The position numbers and the translations under genes are program-made. A stretch of DNA of 60,160 bases, from contig UQJU01000004.1 in NCBI GenBank assembly GCA_900541355.1, positions 1 through 60,160 of the forward strand, written 5' to 3'. The notes beneath the pieces were generated by a model. The model did not search any database. It was given only the letters and a program-made list of their open reading frames with translations, and was not told the origin of the DNA. This DNA comes from Candidatus Avelusimicrobium fimicolum. GTDB taxonomy: Bacteria; Elusimicrobiota; Elusimicrobia; Elusimicrobiales; Elusimicrobiaceae. How positions within the stretch are numbered: the stretch's first letter is position 1; each line of letters starts with the position of its first letter. This document shows, piece after piece, positions 1-9,037 of the stretch.

Positions 1-91
1 GGAACATTATGCGCAGGGCCACTAACCCCGCCGCCAGCAAAATTACGCATACGACCGCAATTTTTACAAGTAATTTGAATAATTTTTTCAT
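1..91 (-). CDS. N-terminal fragment of a membrane-anchored protein, possibly AsmA-like
   Basis: A reading frame starts at ATG 91 and runs off the window edge after 30 codons. The visible part is MKKLFKLLVKIAV followed by a hydrophobic stretch ending in ALRIMF, that is one N-terminal transmembrane anchor after a short basic segment. This N-terminal layout is common in AsmA/DUF748-type envelope proteins, but the fragment is too short to assign. It lies 49 bp downstream of the YkvA-like gene on the same strand, so it is probably the third gene of the operon that begins with the Na/Pi symporter. No clear Shine-Dalgarno sequence is seen. Confidence 0.5.
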   Translation of the reverse strand, partial: MKKLFKLLVKIAVVCVILLAAGLVALRIMF

Positions 92-140
92 ATCTATATT
101 GTATTTCTTTTATTTTTTGTCCGGCAAGTGCGCAAAAGGG

Positions 141-473
141 TTATTTCTGCGGGTGCGTATCGTCGGAGACGATTTCGGCTTCTATCACATTTTCCTGTTT
201 GGAGCGGGAACGGCGGAAGCCTTCTAAATCTTTATGAAGCATAGCCAGTACCAAAAGAACAAAGGCGCCGTCATCCGTAATGCCTAAAACGGGAAGTACG
301 TCGGGCAACAGGTCAATGGGCGAAATCATATATACCAAACATAACAGCGCCCAGAAAAGCGTGGCCCAAGGCATTTTGTATTTACCGCGTAAAACAGCCC
401 ATAGCATAGGAAAGAAACTGGCAAAATCTTTAAATACCGCTAATGGGCTGAATTTCATTTTTCCCTCTGTCAT
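141..473 (-). CDS. YkvA-like (DUF1232) small membrane protein
   Basis: A 110-residue protein with the DUF1232/YkvA hallmark SPIDLLPDVLPVLGITDD at residues 51-68, preceded by a hydrophobic segment (about 38-50) and followed by another hydrophobic helix (about 68-80). The charged C-terminal tail is hydrophilic. The function of the family is unknown; members are short inner-membrane proteins. Its ATG overlaps the stop codon of the upstream Na/Pi symporter gene by 4 bp, so the two are translationally coupled. The family match is seen in the motif; any role in phosphate or ion homeostasis is inference from the neighbour only. Confidence 0.8.
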   Translation of the reverse strand: MTEGKMKFSPLAVFKDFASFFPMLWAVLRGKYKMPWATLFWALLCLVYMISPIDLLPDVLPVLGITDDGAFVLLVLAMLHKDLEGFRRSRSKQENVIEAEIVSDDTHPQK

Positions 474-2239
474 TTTTGCACAGCGGCCGGAGTATCGTTC
501 ATTGCCCGCTCCTCGGCGCGCATACCCAAAATATTTTCGTTTACGCGCAGCGCATAGTCGCCGATTCTTTCAAAATTATTTAAAATATCGGCATAGGCGG
601 TAATGGCGTCCGGGGTGGAACTTTGGCCCGCGTTGATGCGTTCGCGCAAATCGTGCAGAAAGCGTTTGCGCAAGGAGTTTAATTTTTCCTCATCTTGGAG
701 GGCTTCGTCAAAAGTTTTTTCCGCTTGCAGGTGCCATTGTCTGGTGGGCTGCTGGATATCCACCAAAATTCGGCGGGTCCGTTTGGTGATGTTCTTTGTC
801 AGTTTGGCGATTTCTTCCAAATCATCAATATCGGCTTCGGTAAACGGTTGTTTATCGTGGAATTTTTCCAAAATGCGGGCAATCTTTTCGCCGCAATCTC
901 CCATATGTTCAATGCTGTTTAACACATCAAAGAGCGAGAACGCCTGCGCTACCGCCTGGCGGGATAAGTTCCCGTGCGTCAGCGCGGTTAAGTAAATATT
1001 GATTTTATGCTCCAATACGTCAGTTGTTTTTTCGGCCGCTTTTACGTCATCAATCAGGCGGGTGAACATTTTGTCGTCATCAATTTTTACGGCGTGAATC
1101 AGTTTATCCGTCATCTTGGTTACAAAACTCATCATACGTTCCACCTCTTTGCGCACGGCGATTAAGGCCAGTTCCGGAGTGTTGGTAAAGCGGGTGGATA
1201 AGAAGATGAGTTCGTGTTCCTTTTTATCCTCGCGTTTAGATTTTGGGATAATAAGATAGGTTAATTGCGCCAGTTGTTTAAGTAACGGCAACATTAAAAT
1301 TGTATTGATTACATTGAATACGGTATGGAACGCGGAAATGTGGTAAGGCAACACCGCGGTTAATTGTTCAGGATCTTGGGTATAAGGGGAGCCGGGTACA
1401 AGCCAATCTATCAAGTTTACAAAGTGTTTAAAAATGCACACGACCCAGAATACCCCGATAATGTTAAATAAAAAGTGTCCGAGTGCGGCGCGTTTGGCAG
1501 TTTTGCTGGCGCCGATAGCGGCCAAATTGGCGGTAATAGTGGTGCCGATATTTTCCCCCAATACTAATGCGCACGAAGTTGGAAAGTCAATAATTCCGGC
1601 GGCGGCGCAGGTGAGTGTCATTGCCATAACTGCGCTGGACGATTGGAGAATAACAGTTAAAATGGTACCGCTGAAAATAAGGGTAAGTAAATTAAATAAA
1701 TTATCCGGGCGGAAGCGGGAAATCCAAGCCACCACCTGCGGATTTTGTGCAAAATCGGCCGGGATAGCGTTCTTCATCAGGTCCAAGCCCAAAAAGAGAA
1801 GCCCAAACCCGACTAATGTTTCCCCAATGCGGCGGACAATGGCAAATTTAGGAATAAACTGGGCAAAAAAGCCAATAGCAATAACGGGCAAGGCAAAGAG
1901 CGAAATTTGCATTTTAAAGCCGAACAAACTGACAATCCACGCCGTCATTGTGGTACCGATATTGGCCCCAAAGATAACGCCTAAGGATTGGTACAGGTTT
2001 AATAAACCCGCGCTGGCAAAGCCGACAACCATTACCGTAGTGGCGCTGGACGATTGGATAATACTGGTTACCAAGGCCCCGCAGGCAGTGGCCGCGAAGC
2101 GGTTTGTGGTGGCGATACCCAATAGTTGGCGCATTTTATCGCCAGATACCTTTTGCAGGCCGTCGCTCATTATCTTCATACCGAATAAGAATACGGCCAG
2201 GCCGCCGAGTAAGTTTAAAATTTCAAGCAAGGTTGACAT
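470..2239 (-). CDS. Na+/phosphate cotransporter family protein with C-terminal PhoU-like domain
   Basis: A 589-residue inner-membrane protein. The N-terminal half (about 1-320) has two inverted Na/Pi-cotransporter repeats: QSSSATT at 62-68 with GANIGTT near 91, and QSSSAVM near 200 with GENIGTT near 229. These QSSS motifs are the substrate/ion binding signature of the NptA/SLC34-like family. The C-terminal 220 residues are soluble and helical, with the spacing and charge pattern of a PhoU domain. The family moves phosphate or another anion with sodium. The start has a good RBS (AAGGAG 9 bp upstream). It is first in an operon with the YkvA-like gene. Whether it imports or exports phosphate cannot be told. 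Confidence 0.9.
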   Translation of the reverse strand: MSTLLEILNLLGGLAVFLFGMKIMSDGLQKVSGDKMRQLLGIATTNRFAATACGALVTSIIQSSSATTVMVVGFASAGLLNLYQSLGVIFGANIGTTMTAWIVSLFGFKMQISLFALPVIAIGFFAQFIPKFAIVRRIGETLVGFGLLFLGLDLMKNAIPADFAQNPQVVAWISRFRPDNLFNLLTLIFSGTILTVILQSSSAVMAMTLTCAAAGIIDFPTSCALVLGENIGTTITANLAAIGASKTAKRAALGHFLFNIIGVFWVVCIFKHFVNLIDWLVPGSPYTQDPEQLTAVLPYHISAFHTVFNVINTILMLPLLKQLAQLTYLIIPKSKREDKKEHELIFLSTRFTNTPELALIAVRKEVERMMSFVTKMTDKLIHAVKIDDDKMFTRLIDDVKAAEKTTDVLEHKINIYLTALTHGNLSRQAVAQAFSLFDVLNSIEHMGDCGEKIARILEKFHDKQPFTEADIDDLEEIAKLTKNITKRTRRILVDIQQPTRQWHLQAEKTFDEALQDEEKLNSLRKRFLHDLRERINAGQSSTPDAITAYADILNNFERIGDYALRVNENILGMRAEERAMNDTPAAVQK

Positions 2240-2265
2240 TTGTGGGAGTTCTCCTTATTTATATA

Positions 2266-2290
2266 AAAAGAAAGAGCCGTTTATTCGGCT
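2266..2290 (-). terminator. Rho-independent terminator after the 2357-3490 gene
   Basis: On the minus strand GAGCCG-AATAAA-CGGCTC is followed by TTTCTTTTT. It separates the hypothetical membrane protein gene from the Na/Pi symporter gene downstream. Confidence 0.75.
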
Positions 2291-2356
2291 CCTTCTGTAA
2301 CAAAAACATACAAACCCGCCGCAAGTACAGCGGGGATAGATAAAGAAACGCAAGCG

Positions 2357-3490
2357 TTACTTGGACATTTTGATAGAAGTTTGGTTGTCATCCGGGTTGT
2401 CCGTTTTTTCGTGCTTGGTCTGTTTGGACCACATTTGCTGGTTGGCTTCAATTTGCTTGGCCATTTCGTCGTCAAACAAAATGGTGGGCATACGGTCTTC
2501 ATCCGCGTATTGAACGATATCCTCGCTCTTGGGCGGTTGGTAAACTTTATCTAAATGTTGGTTAATTGTTTCCGGTTCGGCAGATTGAAAGGCTGCGTGG
2601 GTTACTTGCACCCCTACCTGGTTTTGCAGGTCCTGCTCGGTAACCGGCTTGCCGATTCCGGGCGGCAAAACATTGTTATCCGCTCCAAAAATTTGGGTCG
2701 GTTCTTCGGTAAGGTGCACTTCGGGGGTCGGCGTATAGGAGCCGCGATTTTCACCAAAGTCCACATTTAAAAATACTAACACATAAAAGCAAGCAAGCAA
2801 TATCCAAAATAAGAAAATTAACACCAATAATACCGCTCCCGCAATATACCAAGGGGCAGATAAGGCGGTTATATTGAAACTGTCCGCAAAAAAGAGCGGA
2901 ATCCCCACATAAAGGGCGCGGATTATGGCGGAAATAAGTAAAGACGGGCCAAAGCATAAAATTAAAAACATCCCCAAAGTGATGCCCCAACGGTGGCCGG
3001 TTAACTGCCAACTGTAAATGATGGAAGCAATGGGGCCTTGCTCTCTTAAAACAATGGCCGCGGGAACAAAACACAAGCGGAAATACAAAAAAAGAATCAA
3101 TAAAAATGCGATTGTTATGAGAATTGCCGAGCGCGATGCGGCCATTAAAACTGATAAGGCAACGAGTGCCACGCTCAGTAACAATATTAAAATAATGCTA
3201 TAAATAGTAGGAAAAACAGACGCCGAGCAGGAGGCAGCAATAGACTCCCCTTCATTTTGCGCTTTGCAACCTAACTGTCGTAAAAAAACGGCCGAGAAAA
3301 AAATGGTAAGCGGCCATATCATTATTTTAACCAAAAAAAGCGGCACATCCATCTTTGCCAACCCCGCTATCATTGCGTATAGCAAAATTGCCGAAAATAT
3401 GAGTACAAAGATAGCAGTTCCCGCCCGGTTCAGTAAGCGAAAACTATTAAAAAAGAGAGAAAATATATTTTGTTGTTCGCGGATATCCAT
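2357..3490 (-). CDS. Hypothetical polytopic membrane protein with acidic cytoplasmic tail
   Basis: A 377-residue protein I do not recognise. Residues about 20-250 hold five or six hydrophobic helices (around 22-45, 52-70, 90-118, 120-140, 165-190 and 215-240). The last 130 residues are polar, rich in Gln, Glu and Asp, and carry no motif I know. The overall plan resembles DUF4013-like or glycerophosphodiester-phosphodiesterase-type membrane domains, but that is only a shape argument. A strong RBS (AAGGAGCGG) precedes the ATG, and the upstream gap contains TATAAT on the same strand at about 3517-3522, so it is probably its own transcription unit. Confidence 0.75.
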   Translation of the reverse strand: MDIREQQNIFSLFFNSFRLLNRAGTAIFVLIFSAILLYAMIAGLAKMDVPLFLVKIMIWPLTIFFSAVFLRQLGCKAQNEGESIAASCSASVFPTIYSIILILLLSVALVALSVLMAASRSAILITIAFLLILFLYFRLCFVPAAIVLREQGPIASIIYSWQLTGHRWGITLGMFLILCFGPSLLISAIIRALYVGIPLFFADSFNITALSAPWYIAGAVLLVLIFLFWILLACFYVLVFLNVDFGENRGSYTPTPEVHLTEEPTQIFGADNNVLPPGIGKPVTEQDLQNQVGVQVTHAAFQSAEPETINQHLDKVYQPPKSEDIVQYADEDRMPTILFDDEMAKQIEANQQMWSKQTKHEKTDNPDDNQTSIKMSK

Positions 3491-3558
3491 TATTACCGCT
3501 CCTTATTCAAAGTGTACACCCACATTATAGCAAAACGCGCGCGCGTTGCGGAAAGAAA

Positions 3559-4746
3559 TTAAAACATTTTTTCTAATGCTTTGGCGGCTGAAAAGCCACT
3601 GCTCCAAGCCCATTGTAAGTTAAAGCCTCCCAGCCGGCCCGTTACGTCCAGTAATTCGCCTATGGCATACAAACCTGGCACGCGGCGCACCCCGAAAGTG
3701 GACGGATTGATTTCGCGCACGTCAATTCCTCCGGCCGTTACTTCGGCTTTGGAAAACCCGCCCGTTCCCGCAGGCAGGCAAACAAAGCGGTTTATGGACT
3801 GGGCGGCCTTTTCTATTTCCGCGCGGGAGGCGTTGGGCAATTTGTCATCTAATTCCCCCAATAAGGCTTTTACAATTTTAGTGCTTATTTTGCCGTGTAA
3901 AGCGGCGGCAAAGGTGTGCGCGGAATTTTTTTGCGCGCTAAACAGGGCGTGTGCATCTTCACCGGGCAGAAAATCTACGGTTACTTTTTCCCCTTCCTTC
4001 CAAAAGAGCGAGGCCGACAATACAGCCGGGCCGCTAATTCCCTCGTGCGTAAAGAGCAGGGAGCCTTCAAAATCGTGTTTCCCGCACGTTATATGGGCGT
4101 TTAAGGTGTTTCCGGCCAGTTTAAAAAATTGCTCGCGCAGGGCTTTATCAAAGGTCAGGCCTACTAGCGCGGGGCGTTGGGGTATAATATTTAGGCCGAA
4201 TTGGCGCGCGATTTTAATTCCAAAGTTACTTGCGCCCAAGGCCGGGAAAGATAATCCCCCGGTCGCCAATACCACGCGCTGTGCGCGGACGGGGCCTGCC
4301 GAAGTATTTACGGTAAAGAGGCCGTTTTCCTGACGGACGTCCAATGCTTGCGTGTCCGTTAAAATTTGGGTGTTGGCCTCGCGTGCGCGGCGGATGAGAA
4401 AGCGCACGATATCGCGCGCATCCATAGCAAAAAGTTGTCCGTCTTTCCGCTCCTCCCATTTTAAACCTGCTTCATTAAGCAAAGAAACAAAATCTTGCGG
4501 TTTAAAAGCGGCCAAGGCATTTTTTACAAAATGTTTATTGGCGCAATCATAATCTGTTGACTTGGCAAAACGGTTTGAAAAATTACATTTTCCGCCTCCC
4601 GAGATACTTATTTTTTTACCCGGGTGCGTATTGTGTTCTATTAAAACTTTGGGGCTGTTGTAACTGCCCGCACAGAAAAGTCCGCCGGCTCCTGCGCCGA
4701 TAATGGCGGTATGAAAAACAGTATTTTTCAGTTCATTATAATTCAT
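3559..4746 (-). CDS. HI0933-family (BaiN/YhiN-like) NAD(P)/FAD-dependent oxidoreductase
   Basis: A 395-residue flavoprotein. The FAD-binding Rossmann motif GAGAGG lies at 17-22, the family-specific SGGGKCN at about 49-55, and the C-terminal GGFNLQWAWSSG region closes the FAD site as in HI0933, YhiN and BaiN. The length is normal for the family. Members are flavin-dependent reductases or dehydrogenases of poorly defined substrate; BaiN acts on bile acid intermediates, but that specificity must not be assumed here. The gene is divergent from perR, with a TATAAT on its own strand at 4763-4768. It is monocistronic as far as can be seen. Confidence 0.9.
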   Translation of the reverse strand: MNYNELKNTVFHTAIIGAGAGGLFCAGSYNSPKVLIEHNTHPGKKISISGGGKCNFSNRFAKSTDYDCANKHFVKNALAAFKPQDFVSLLNEAGLKWEERKDGQLFAMDARDIVRFLIRRAREANTQILTDTQALDVRQENGLFTVNTSAGPVRAQRVVLATGGLSFPALGASNFGIKIARQFGLNIIPQRPALVGLTFDKALREQFFKLAGNTLNAHITCGKHDFEGSLLFTHEGISGPAVLSASLFWKEGEKVTVDFLPGEDAHALFSAQKNSAHTFAAALHGKISTKIVKALLGELDDKLPNASRAEIEKAAQSINRFVCLPAGTGGFSKAEVTAGGIDVREINPSTFGVRRVPGLYAIGELLDVTGRLGGFNLQWAWSSGFSAAKALEKMF

Positions 4747-4782
4747 AGGATAGGTTTCTTATATTATACAAAAAGAAAAAAT

Positions 4783-4810
4783 TTGATTTTATTTTCAAAT
4801 ATGCTATACT
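4783..4810 (+). promoter_or_regulatory. perR-rbr promoter
   Basis: TTGATT (4783-4788), 16-bp spacer, TATACT (4805-4810). The predicted start point falls near 4817, inside the adjacent inverted repeat. Confidence 0.7.
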
Positions 4811-4811
4811 C

Positions 4812-4831
4812 TTAATAAGAATTATTATTAA
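4812..4831 (+). promoter_or_regulatory. Candidate PerR operator
   Basis: A perfect inverted repeat TTAATAA-GAATTA-TTATTAA directly downstream of the perR -10 box. It is AT-rich like the PerR/Fur box (TTATAATNATTATAA) and covers the predicted transcription start, so autorepression is likely by inference. Confidence 0.6.
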
Positions 4832-4844
4832 TAAATACGAGCAT

Positions 4845-5297
4845 ATGCAGACCAATACACAGAACGACGAATTGCAGAAACGCTTGGCCTTTTTTGAAGA
4901 CCAATGCCGCGCCAGAGGGTTAAGAGTAACCAACCAACGGCGGGAAATCTTCCGCGCGGTGGCGGCCTCGTGTGAGCATCCAAGCGCGGAGAAAGTATTT
5001 TTTGCGGTACGGAAAAATATGCCTAACGTGTCTTTGGATACGGTGTACCGCACGTTGGCATCGTTGGAAGAAATGGATTTGCTTATGCGTGTGGGGCTGT
5101 CGTCCAAGGCCCGCTTTGACGGGGATTTGCGTCCCCATTGTCACTTTGTGTGCACGAACTGCGGGGAAGTGTATGATGTCTTTTTAAAGGATGGAGAGTC
5201 CTTGCCTTTGCCTGCCGGTATGGCACATTGGGGCGATGTAAAACAGATTAATTTGCAGGTGCGCGGCCTTTGCAACAAGTGCCGTGGCAATAAATAG
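4845..5297 (+). CDS. perR: Fur-family peroxide-responsive regulator PerR
   Basis: A 150-residue winged-helix metalloregulator. The structural zinc site is visible as two CxxC pairs, C103/C106 and C143/C146. The regulatory metal ligands of Bacillus PerR align with H45, D92 (in RFD), H98, H100 and D111; the Asp in RFD is the residue that separates PerR from Fur. The recognition helix region is SLDTVYRTL at 63-71. It is followed 18 bp later by rubrerythrin, the classic PerR target, so the two form a peroxide-defence operon. The RBS is weak. Assignment as PerR rather than Fur or Zur is based on residues and context. Confidence 0.88.
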   Translation: MQTNTQNDELQKRLAFFEDQCRARGLRVTNQRREIFRAVAASCEHPSAEKVFFAVRKNMPNVSLDTVYRTLASLEEMDLLMRVGLSSKARFDGDLRPHCHFVCTNCGEVYDVFLKDGESLPLPAGMAHWGDVKQINLQVRGLCNKCRGNK

Positions 5298-5315
5298 GTA
5301 AAAATAGGAGACCTT

Positions 5316-5855
5316 ATGGAACTGAAAGGAACAAAAACGGAAAAGAACTTAATGGCGGCTTTTGCGGGCGAATCGCAAGCCAGAAACAAATATACTTATT
5401 ATGCTTCCAAAGCAAAAAAAGAAGGCTTTGTGCAGATTTCTAAAATTTTTGAAGAAACCGCCAATAACGAAAAAGAACACGCTAAACTTTGGTTTAAAGC
5501 CTTGCACGACAACAATATTCCTACCACGGCCGAAAACTTGGTAGATGCCGCCAATGGCGAACACTACGAGTGGACAGATATGTATGCCACTTTTGCTAAG
5601 GAAGCCAAAGAGGAAGGCTTTGACAAACTCGCCTTCTTGTTTGAATCCGTCGGCAAGATTGAAAAAATGCACGAGGAACGCTACCGCAAACTCCTGCATA
5701 ATGTGGAAACCAATGAAGTATTTAAAAAAGCGGGTATCGTAATGTGGGAATGCGCCAACTGCGGTCATATTCACATCGGCGAAAAAGCCCCCGAGGTGTG
5801 CCCCGTGTGCGCCCACCCGCAGGCTTACTTTATGATTCATCCGGAAAACTTCTAA
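5316..5855 (+). CDS. rbr: Rubrerythrin
   Basis: A 179-residue non-haem iron peroxidase that reduces hydrogen peroxide to water with electrons from rubredoxin or an NADH reductase in the anaerobic cytoplasm. The N-terminal ferritin-like four-helix domain (1-135) shows the two ExxH di-iron helices (NEKEH at 51-55 and KMHEERY at 117-123). The C-terminal rubredoxin-like domain binds one iron through C146/C149 and C162/C165. Length and domain order are standard. RBS TAGGAG. The gene is cotranscribed with perR and followed by a strong bidirectional terminator. Confidence 0.97.
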   Translation: MELKGTKTEKNLMAAFAGESQARNKYTYYASKAKKEGFVQISKIFEETANNEKEHAKLWFKALHDNNIPTTAENLVDAANGEHYEWTDMYATFAKEAKEEGFDKLAFLFESVGKIEKMHEERYRKLLHNVETNEVFKKAGIVMWECANCGHIHIGEKAPEVCPVCAHPQAYFMIHPENF

Positions 5856-5873
5856 GTTCTCCGTGGATTTACT

Positions 5874-5903
5874 AAAAAACCCGCTCTTTTGGGCGGGTTT
5901 TTT
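5874..5903. terminator. Bidirectional terminator between rbr and the MFS genes
   Basis: AAAAAACCCGC-loop-GCGGGTTTTTT, with T runs on both strands. It serves rbr from the left and the convergent exporter gene from the right. Confidence 0.85.
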
Positions 5904-5925
5904 AGTCTGTAAATATAAGGAAGTG

Positions 5926-7311
5926 TCAGGCCCGTTTGGCTGATATGATTCCCCCCACCGCAGCCAAAGCCGCGCCTAAAAACATAGCGGCTTGATACCC
6001 GCGTAAAAAAGCATTTTTACTCTCCAATCCCGCTTGTTCAAAATGCCCTTGCACCGCCGCATACACGGCCACGGAGCAGGCAATCCCCATAATCATCCCG
6101 GCATTACGCGCCAGGGCATTTACGCTGGACACAATGCCTAATTTATTTTTGGGTGCCGCGCTGATGACGGTATTATTGTTGGGAATTTGGAACGTACCCG
6201 AACCGCAACCGAAAATCACTTGTGCAAGCACAATATAGGCAAAGGACGGGTTTTCGCCCACAAAGGCAAATAGCACCGCTCCCATAAAGGCAAACCCCAA
6301 GCCGGCAGTAGTGATAATCCGGGCCGGATACCGTTCGGACAGAATCCCGCTAACGGTGGAAGAAACGGCCAATGCTACCGGGAACGGCAAAACCAAAAGA
6401 CCGGTTTGTACCGGGTCAATATGCAAAATATATGCCGCATAGAAAGGGAATAAAACGGCATTGGTAAAAATAGACATAAAACCCAGTACCGCTACTACAT
6501 AACCGTAGGAAATGGCCGGAATTTTAAAAATGTCTAATCCAATAAAAGGCGTTTTGGACACCCGTTCCCGGTAATAAAACAGCAAAAAGAACAGCCCAGC
6601 CGCCGCAAATGCCCCTAAAATGACAGGGGAGGTCCAGGCTTTATTTGAGCCTTCGTTCATAGCATATAAGAAACTTAAACTGGATAAGATAAAAAAGGCC
6701 GCACCGCTGATGTCCATACGGATTTTTGTCTTGGGCTTAAAACGCGGAATAATTTGTATGCCGCGCCAAATACCAATTAAACTAACGGGAATATTCACCC
6801 AAAAGACCGATTGCCAGCCCCAATGCTGAATTAAAAAACCTCCTACTGCCGGGCCGGCCAAAGAGCCTAATGCCACCACGGCGCCAACTCCGCCCAAAGC
6901 GCGGCCCCGGTCCTTGCCCACAAAGGCTTTGGCGATAATCGCCTGTGTGTTTGCCATCATTGCGCTTGCGCCTAACCCCTGTACCGCGCGGGATACAATC
7001 ATCATAGGCAAACTGCCCGCCAAAGAACATAACAGCGAGCCGATACCAAAGAGCAAAAAACCGCTTAAATACATTTTTTTGCGGCTGAACATATCGGATA
7101 ATTTCCCGAATACGGGCAAAAAGCACGTTACCGCGAGCAAATACACGCTGACAACCGATTGTATGCTTTCAATACCGGCGTTAAATTCCCCCGCCATAGA
7201 GGGCAAGGCAATATTTACCACTCCGCCGTCCAGCGTACCCATAAAGGTTCCCGTGGCGGTTACTGTAAAAATAAGCCATTTGCGTGAGAGGTTAAGCCGT
7301 CGTGGTTTCAT
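5926..7311 (-). CDS. MFS drug/solute exporter, DHA2 (EmrB/QacA) type, copy 2
   Basis: A 461-residue integral membrane protein of the major facilitator superfamily. The DHA2 signature LDGGVVNIALP lies in helix 1, followed by the loop 2-3 motif GKLSDMFSRKK and the antiporter motif C region GSLAGPAVGGFL. About fourteen hydrophobic segments are expected for DHA2 and fit the length. Such proteins export toxic compounds, drugs or metabolites with protons. It is the second of two tandem paralogues; its start overlaps the end of the upstream copy by 20 bp, which implies translational coupling. The substrate is unknown. Confidence 0.9.
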   Translation of the reverse strand: MKPRRLNLSRKWLIFTVTATGTFMGTLDGGVVNIALPSMAGEFNAGIESIQSVVSVYLLAVTCFLPVFGKLSDMFSRKKMYLSGFLLFGIGSLLCSLAGSLPMMIVSRAVQGLGASAMMANTQAIIAKAFVGKDRGRALGGVGAVVALGSLAGPAVGGFLIQHWGWQSVFWVNIPVSLIGIWRGIQIIPRFKPKTKIRMDISGAAFFILSSLSFLYAMNEGSNKAWTSPVILGAFAAAGLFFLLFYYRERVSKTPFIGLDIFKIPAISYGYVVAVLGFMSIFTNAVLFPFYAAYILHIDPVQTGLLVLPFPVALAVSSTVSGILSERYPARIITTAGLGFAFMGAVLFAFVGENPSFAYIVLAQVIFGCGSGTFQIPNNNTVISAAPKNKLGIVSSVNALARNAGMIMGIACSVAVYAAVQGHFEQAGLESKNAFLRGYQAAMFLGAALAAVGGIISAKRA

Positions 7312-8731
7312 AGAACCCCCTCGGCTGCGCCTGGCGTTTCTTGCGCTTTTCGCGCGCGGCGGAAAAGTATGCTGCCGCCAACGAAACCACTATGCAGAAA
7401 ATCATTGAATATTGGTATGCGTTCATAAAAGCGGTTGCATAGTCCGCACCAAGATTTACATAATGGCGGCGCGCGGCGGAAAAGATAAGCACAGAGAGCG
7501 CAATTCCCATTACGGCCCCCATATTGCGCGCCAAGGCACTTAAACTAACCACCATACCCAGGCGGTTTGCGGGGGCGGCGCTGACGATTGTGTTATTATT
7601 AGGGGCCTGAAATGTACCCGAACCGCATCCCATAATCATTTGGGCAATTACAATATAGGTGTAAGAGGGATTTTTGCCAATTCCCACAAACATAGCGGCA
7701 CCGATAATGATAAACCCAAATCCTACGGTGGTGATAAGCCTTGCAGAGTGTTTTTCCGACAGCCACCCCGAAAACGGCGACGATATGGCCAACGCTACCG
7801 GAAACGGCATCAACAGCAAACTCATATGTACCGGAGATAAATGCAAAATGTTTGCCATATAGAACGGAAATAAAATACTGTTGCAACTTAATGCAATAAA
7901 TCCCAGCAAAGATACTATACACCCGTACGAAATAGCCTGTATTTTGAAAAGGGACAGGCCGATAAACGGTGTTTTGCTGGTTCTTTCGCGCCAATAAAAC
8001 CCGGCAAAAAAGATAAAGGCGGCTGTAAACGAGCCTAAAATGAGAAAGGACGTCCAGTGTTGGTTTTCCCCCTCGTCCAACGCATAGAGAAAGGAAAAAC
8101 AAAACAGGATAAAGCAAACCGCGCCCTTCCAGTCCAGTTTTACTTGGGTTACGGGCTTAAAATGCGGAATAATTTGTATGCCGCGCCAAATGCCCAGCAT
8201 ACTGATAGGTACGTTTATCCAAAAGACCGACTGCCAACCCCAATGTTGGATTAAAAATCCTCCCACCGCCGGGCCTGCCAAAAAACCAGCCGCCACCATT
8301 GCCCCGATACCGCCCAAGGCGCGGCCCCGGTCTTTGCCTTTAAAGGCTTTGGCAATAATGGCCTGGCAGTTGGAAATCATTGCGCTGGCCCCTAATCCTT
8401 GCAGGGCGCGCGAAAAAATCATCCAACTTAAATTTTGTGAAAAGGTAGCCGCAAAAGAACCGATACCAAAGAGCAAAAAACCCGTCAAATACAGGTATTT
8501 CCGGCTATACATATCGGACAATTTGCCAAATACAGGTAAAAAGCAGGTTGTGGTTAGCAGATAAATACTGACAACCCATTGGATACGCTCCAAACTGGCA
8601 TTTAAGTCCTTCGCCATAACAGGCAGGGCCACATTAATAATGCCCCCGTCCAGCGTGGACATAAAGACTCCAATAGCCGTTACGGAAAAAATCAGCCATT
8701 TGTATGCAATGTGGGGTGTTTTTAATTTCAT
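7292..8731 (-). CDS. MFS drug/solute exporter, DHA2 (EmrB/QacA) type, copy 1
   Basis: A 479-residue MFS exporter, closely similar over its whole length to the next gene downstream. It has the helix 1 motif LDGGIINVALP, loop motif GKLSDMYSRKY and motif C GFLAGPAVGGFL. The nearly identical stretch GGFLIQHWGWQSVFW is shared by both copies, so a tandem duplication followed by divergence is the simplest history. The C-terminus is basic (AREKRKKRQ). No good RBS is seen before the ATG. A dyad at 8752-8769 lies just upstream and may be the operator of a local repressor. Two half-size transporters working as a heterodimer is not expected for MFS. Confidence 0.9.
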   Translation of the reverse strand: MKLKTPHIAYKWLIFSVTAIGVFMSTLDGGIINVALPVMAKDLNASLERIQWVVSIYLLTTTCFLPVFGKLSDMYSRKYLYLTGFLLFGIGSFAATFSQNLSWMIFSRALQGLGASAMISNCQAIIAKAFKGKDRGRALGGIGAMVAAGFLAGPAVGGFLIQHWGWQSVFWINVPISMLGIWRGIQIIPHFKPVTQVKLDWKGAVCFILFCFSFLYALDEGENQHWTSFLILGSFTAAFIFFAGFYWRERTSKTPFIGLSLFKIQAISYGCIVSLLGFIALSCNSILFPFYMANILHLSPVHMSLLLMPFPVALAISSPFSGWLSEKHSARLITTVGFGFIIIGAAMFVGIGKNPSYTYIVIAQMIMGCGSGTFQAPNNNTIVSAAPANRLGMVVSLSALARNMGAVMGIALSVLIFSAARRHYVNLGADYATAFMNAYQYSMIFCIVVSLAAAYFSAAREKRKKRQAQPRGFYETTTA

Positions 8732-8751
8732 AATATTATTAGGATAGTTTT

Positions 8752-8769
8752 AACTGTTGGAAAACAGTT
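8752..8769. promoter_or_regulatory. Dyad operator candidate upstream of the tandem exporters
   Basis: AACTGTT-GGAA-AACAGTT is a perfect 7-bp inverted repeat 21 bp upstream of the first exporter ATG. A second dyad, TCTGGG...CCCAGA, lies at 8775-8800. Both have the size of TetR or MarR family operators, but no such regulator is in the window. The rest of 8732-9037 is AT-rich and holds no convincing gene. Confidence 0.4.
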
Positions 8770-9037
8770 TATTGTCTGGGGTATATGAAAAGCGCCCAGA
8801 TACCTATATTCTTATTTTAGTTAATTTGAAGTGAGTTTACAACGAGCCTACCCTCCGGAAATTGCATTAGTTATTGGCTCCGTTTCCTCCATTTTGCCGG
8901 ACGGAGAGTTGAAAAAATACGTTTTATCCTTAGGGTTAATTGTTGTTTATAGTTATAAGAAATGGGTGCTAAAAGAAAAAAATTTGTATAAAATATCCAT
9001 AATCCATTTTTAAATTATTTTAATTCGTGGAGTTGCT

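Noticed and set aside
8831..9013. A 60-codon plus-strand ORF with GTG start before the ACP gene
   Set aside because: It has no RBS, unusual composition and overlaps the likely promoter region of the ACP gene.
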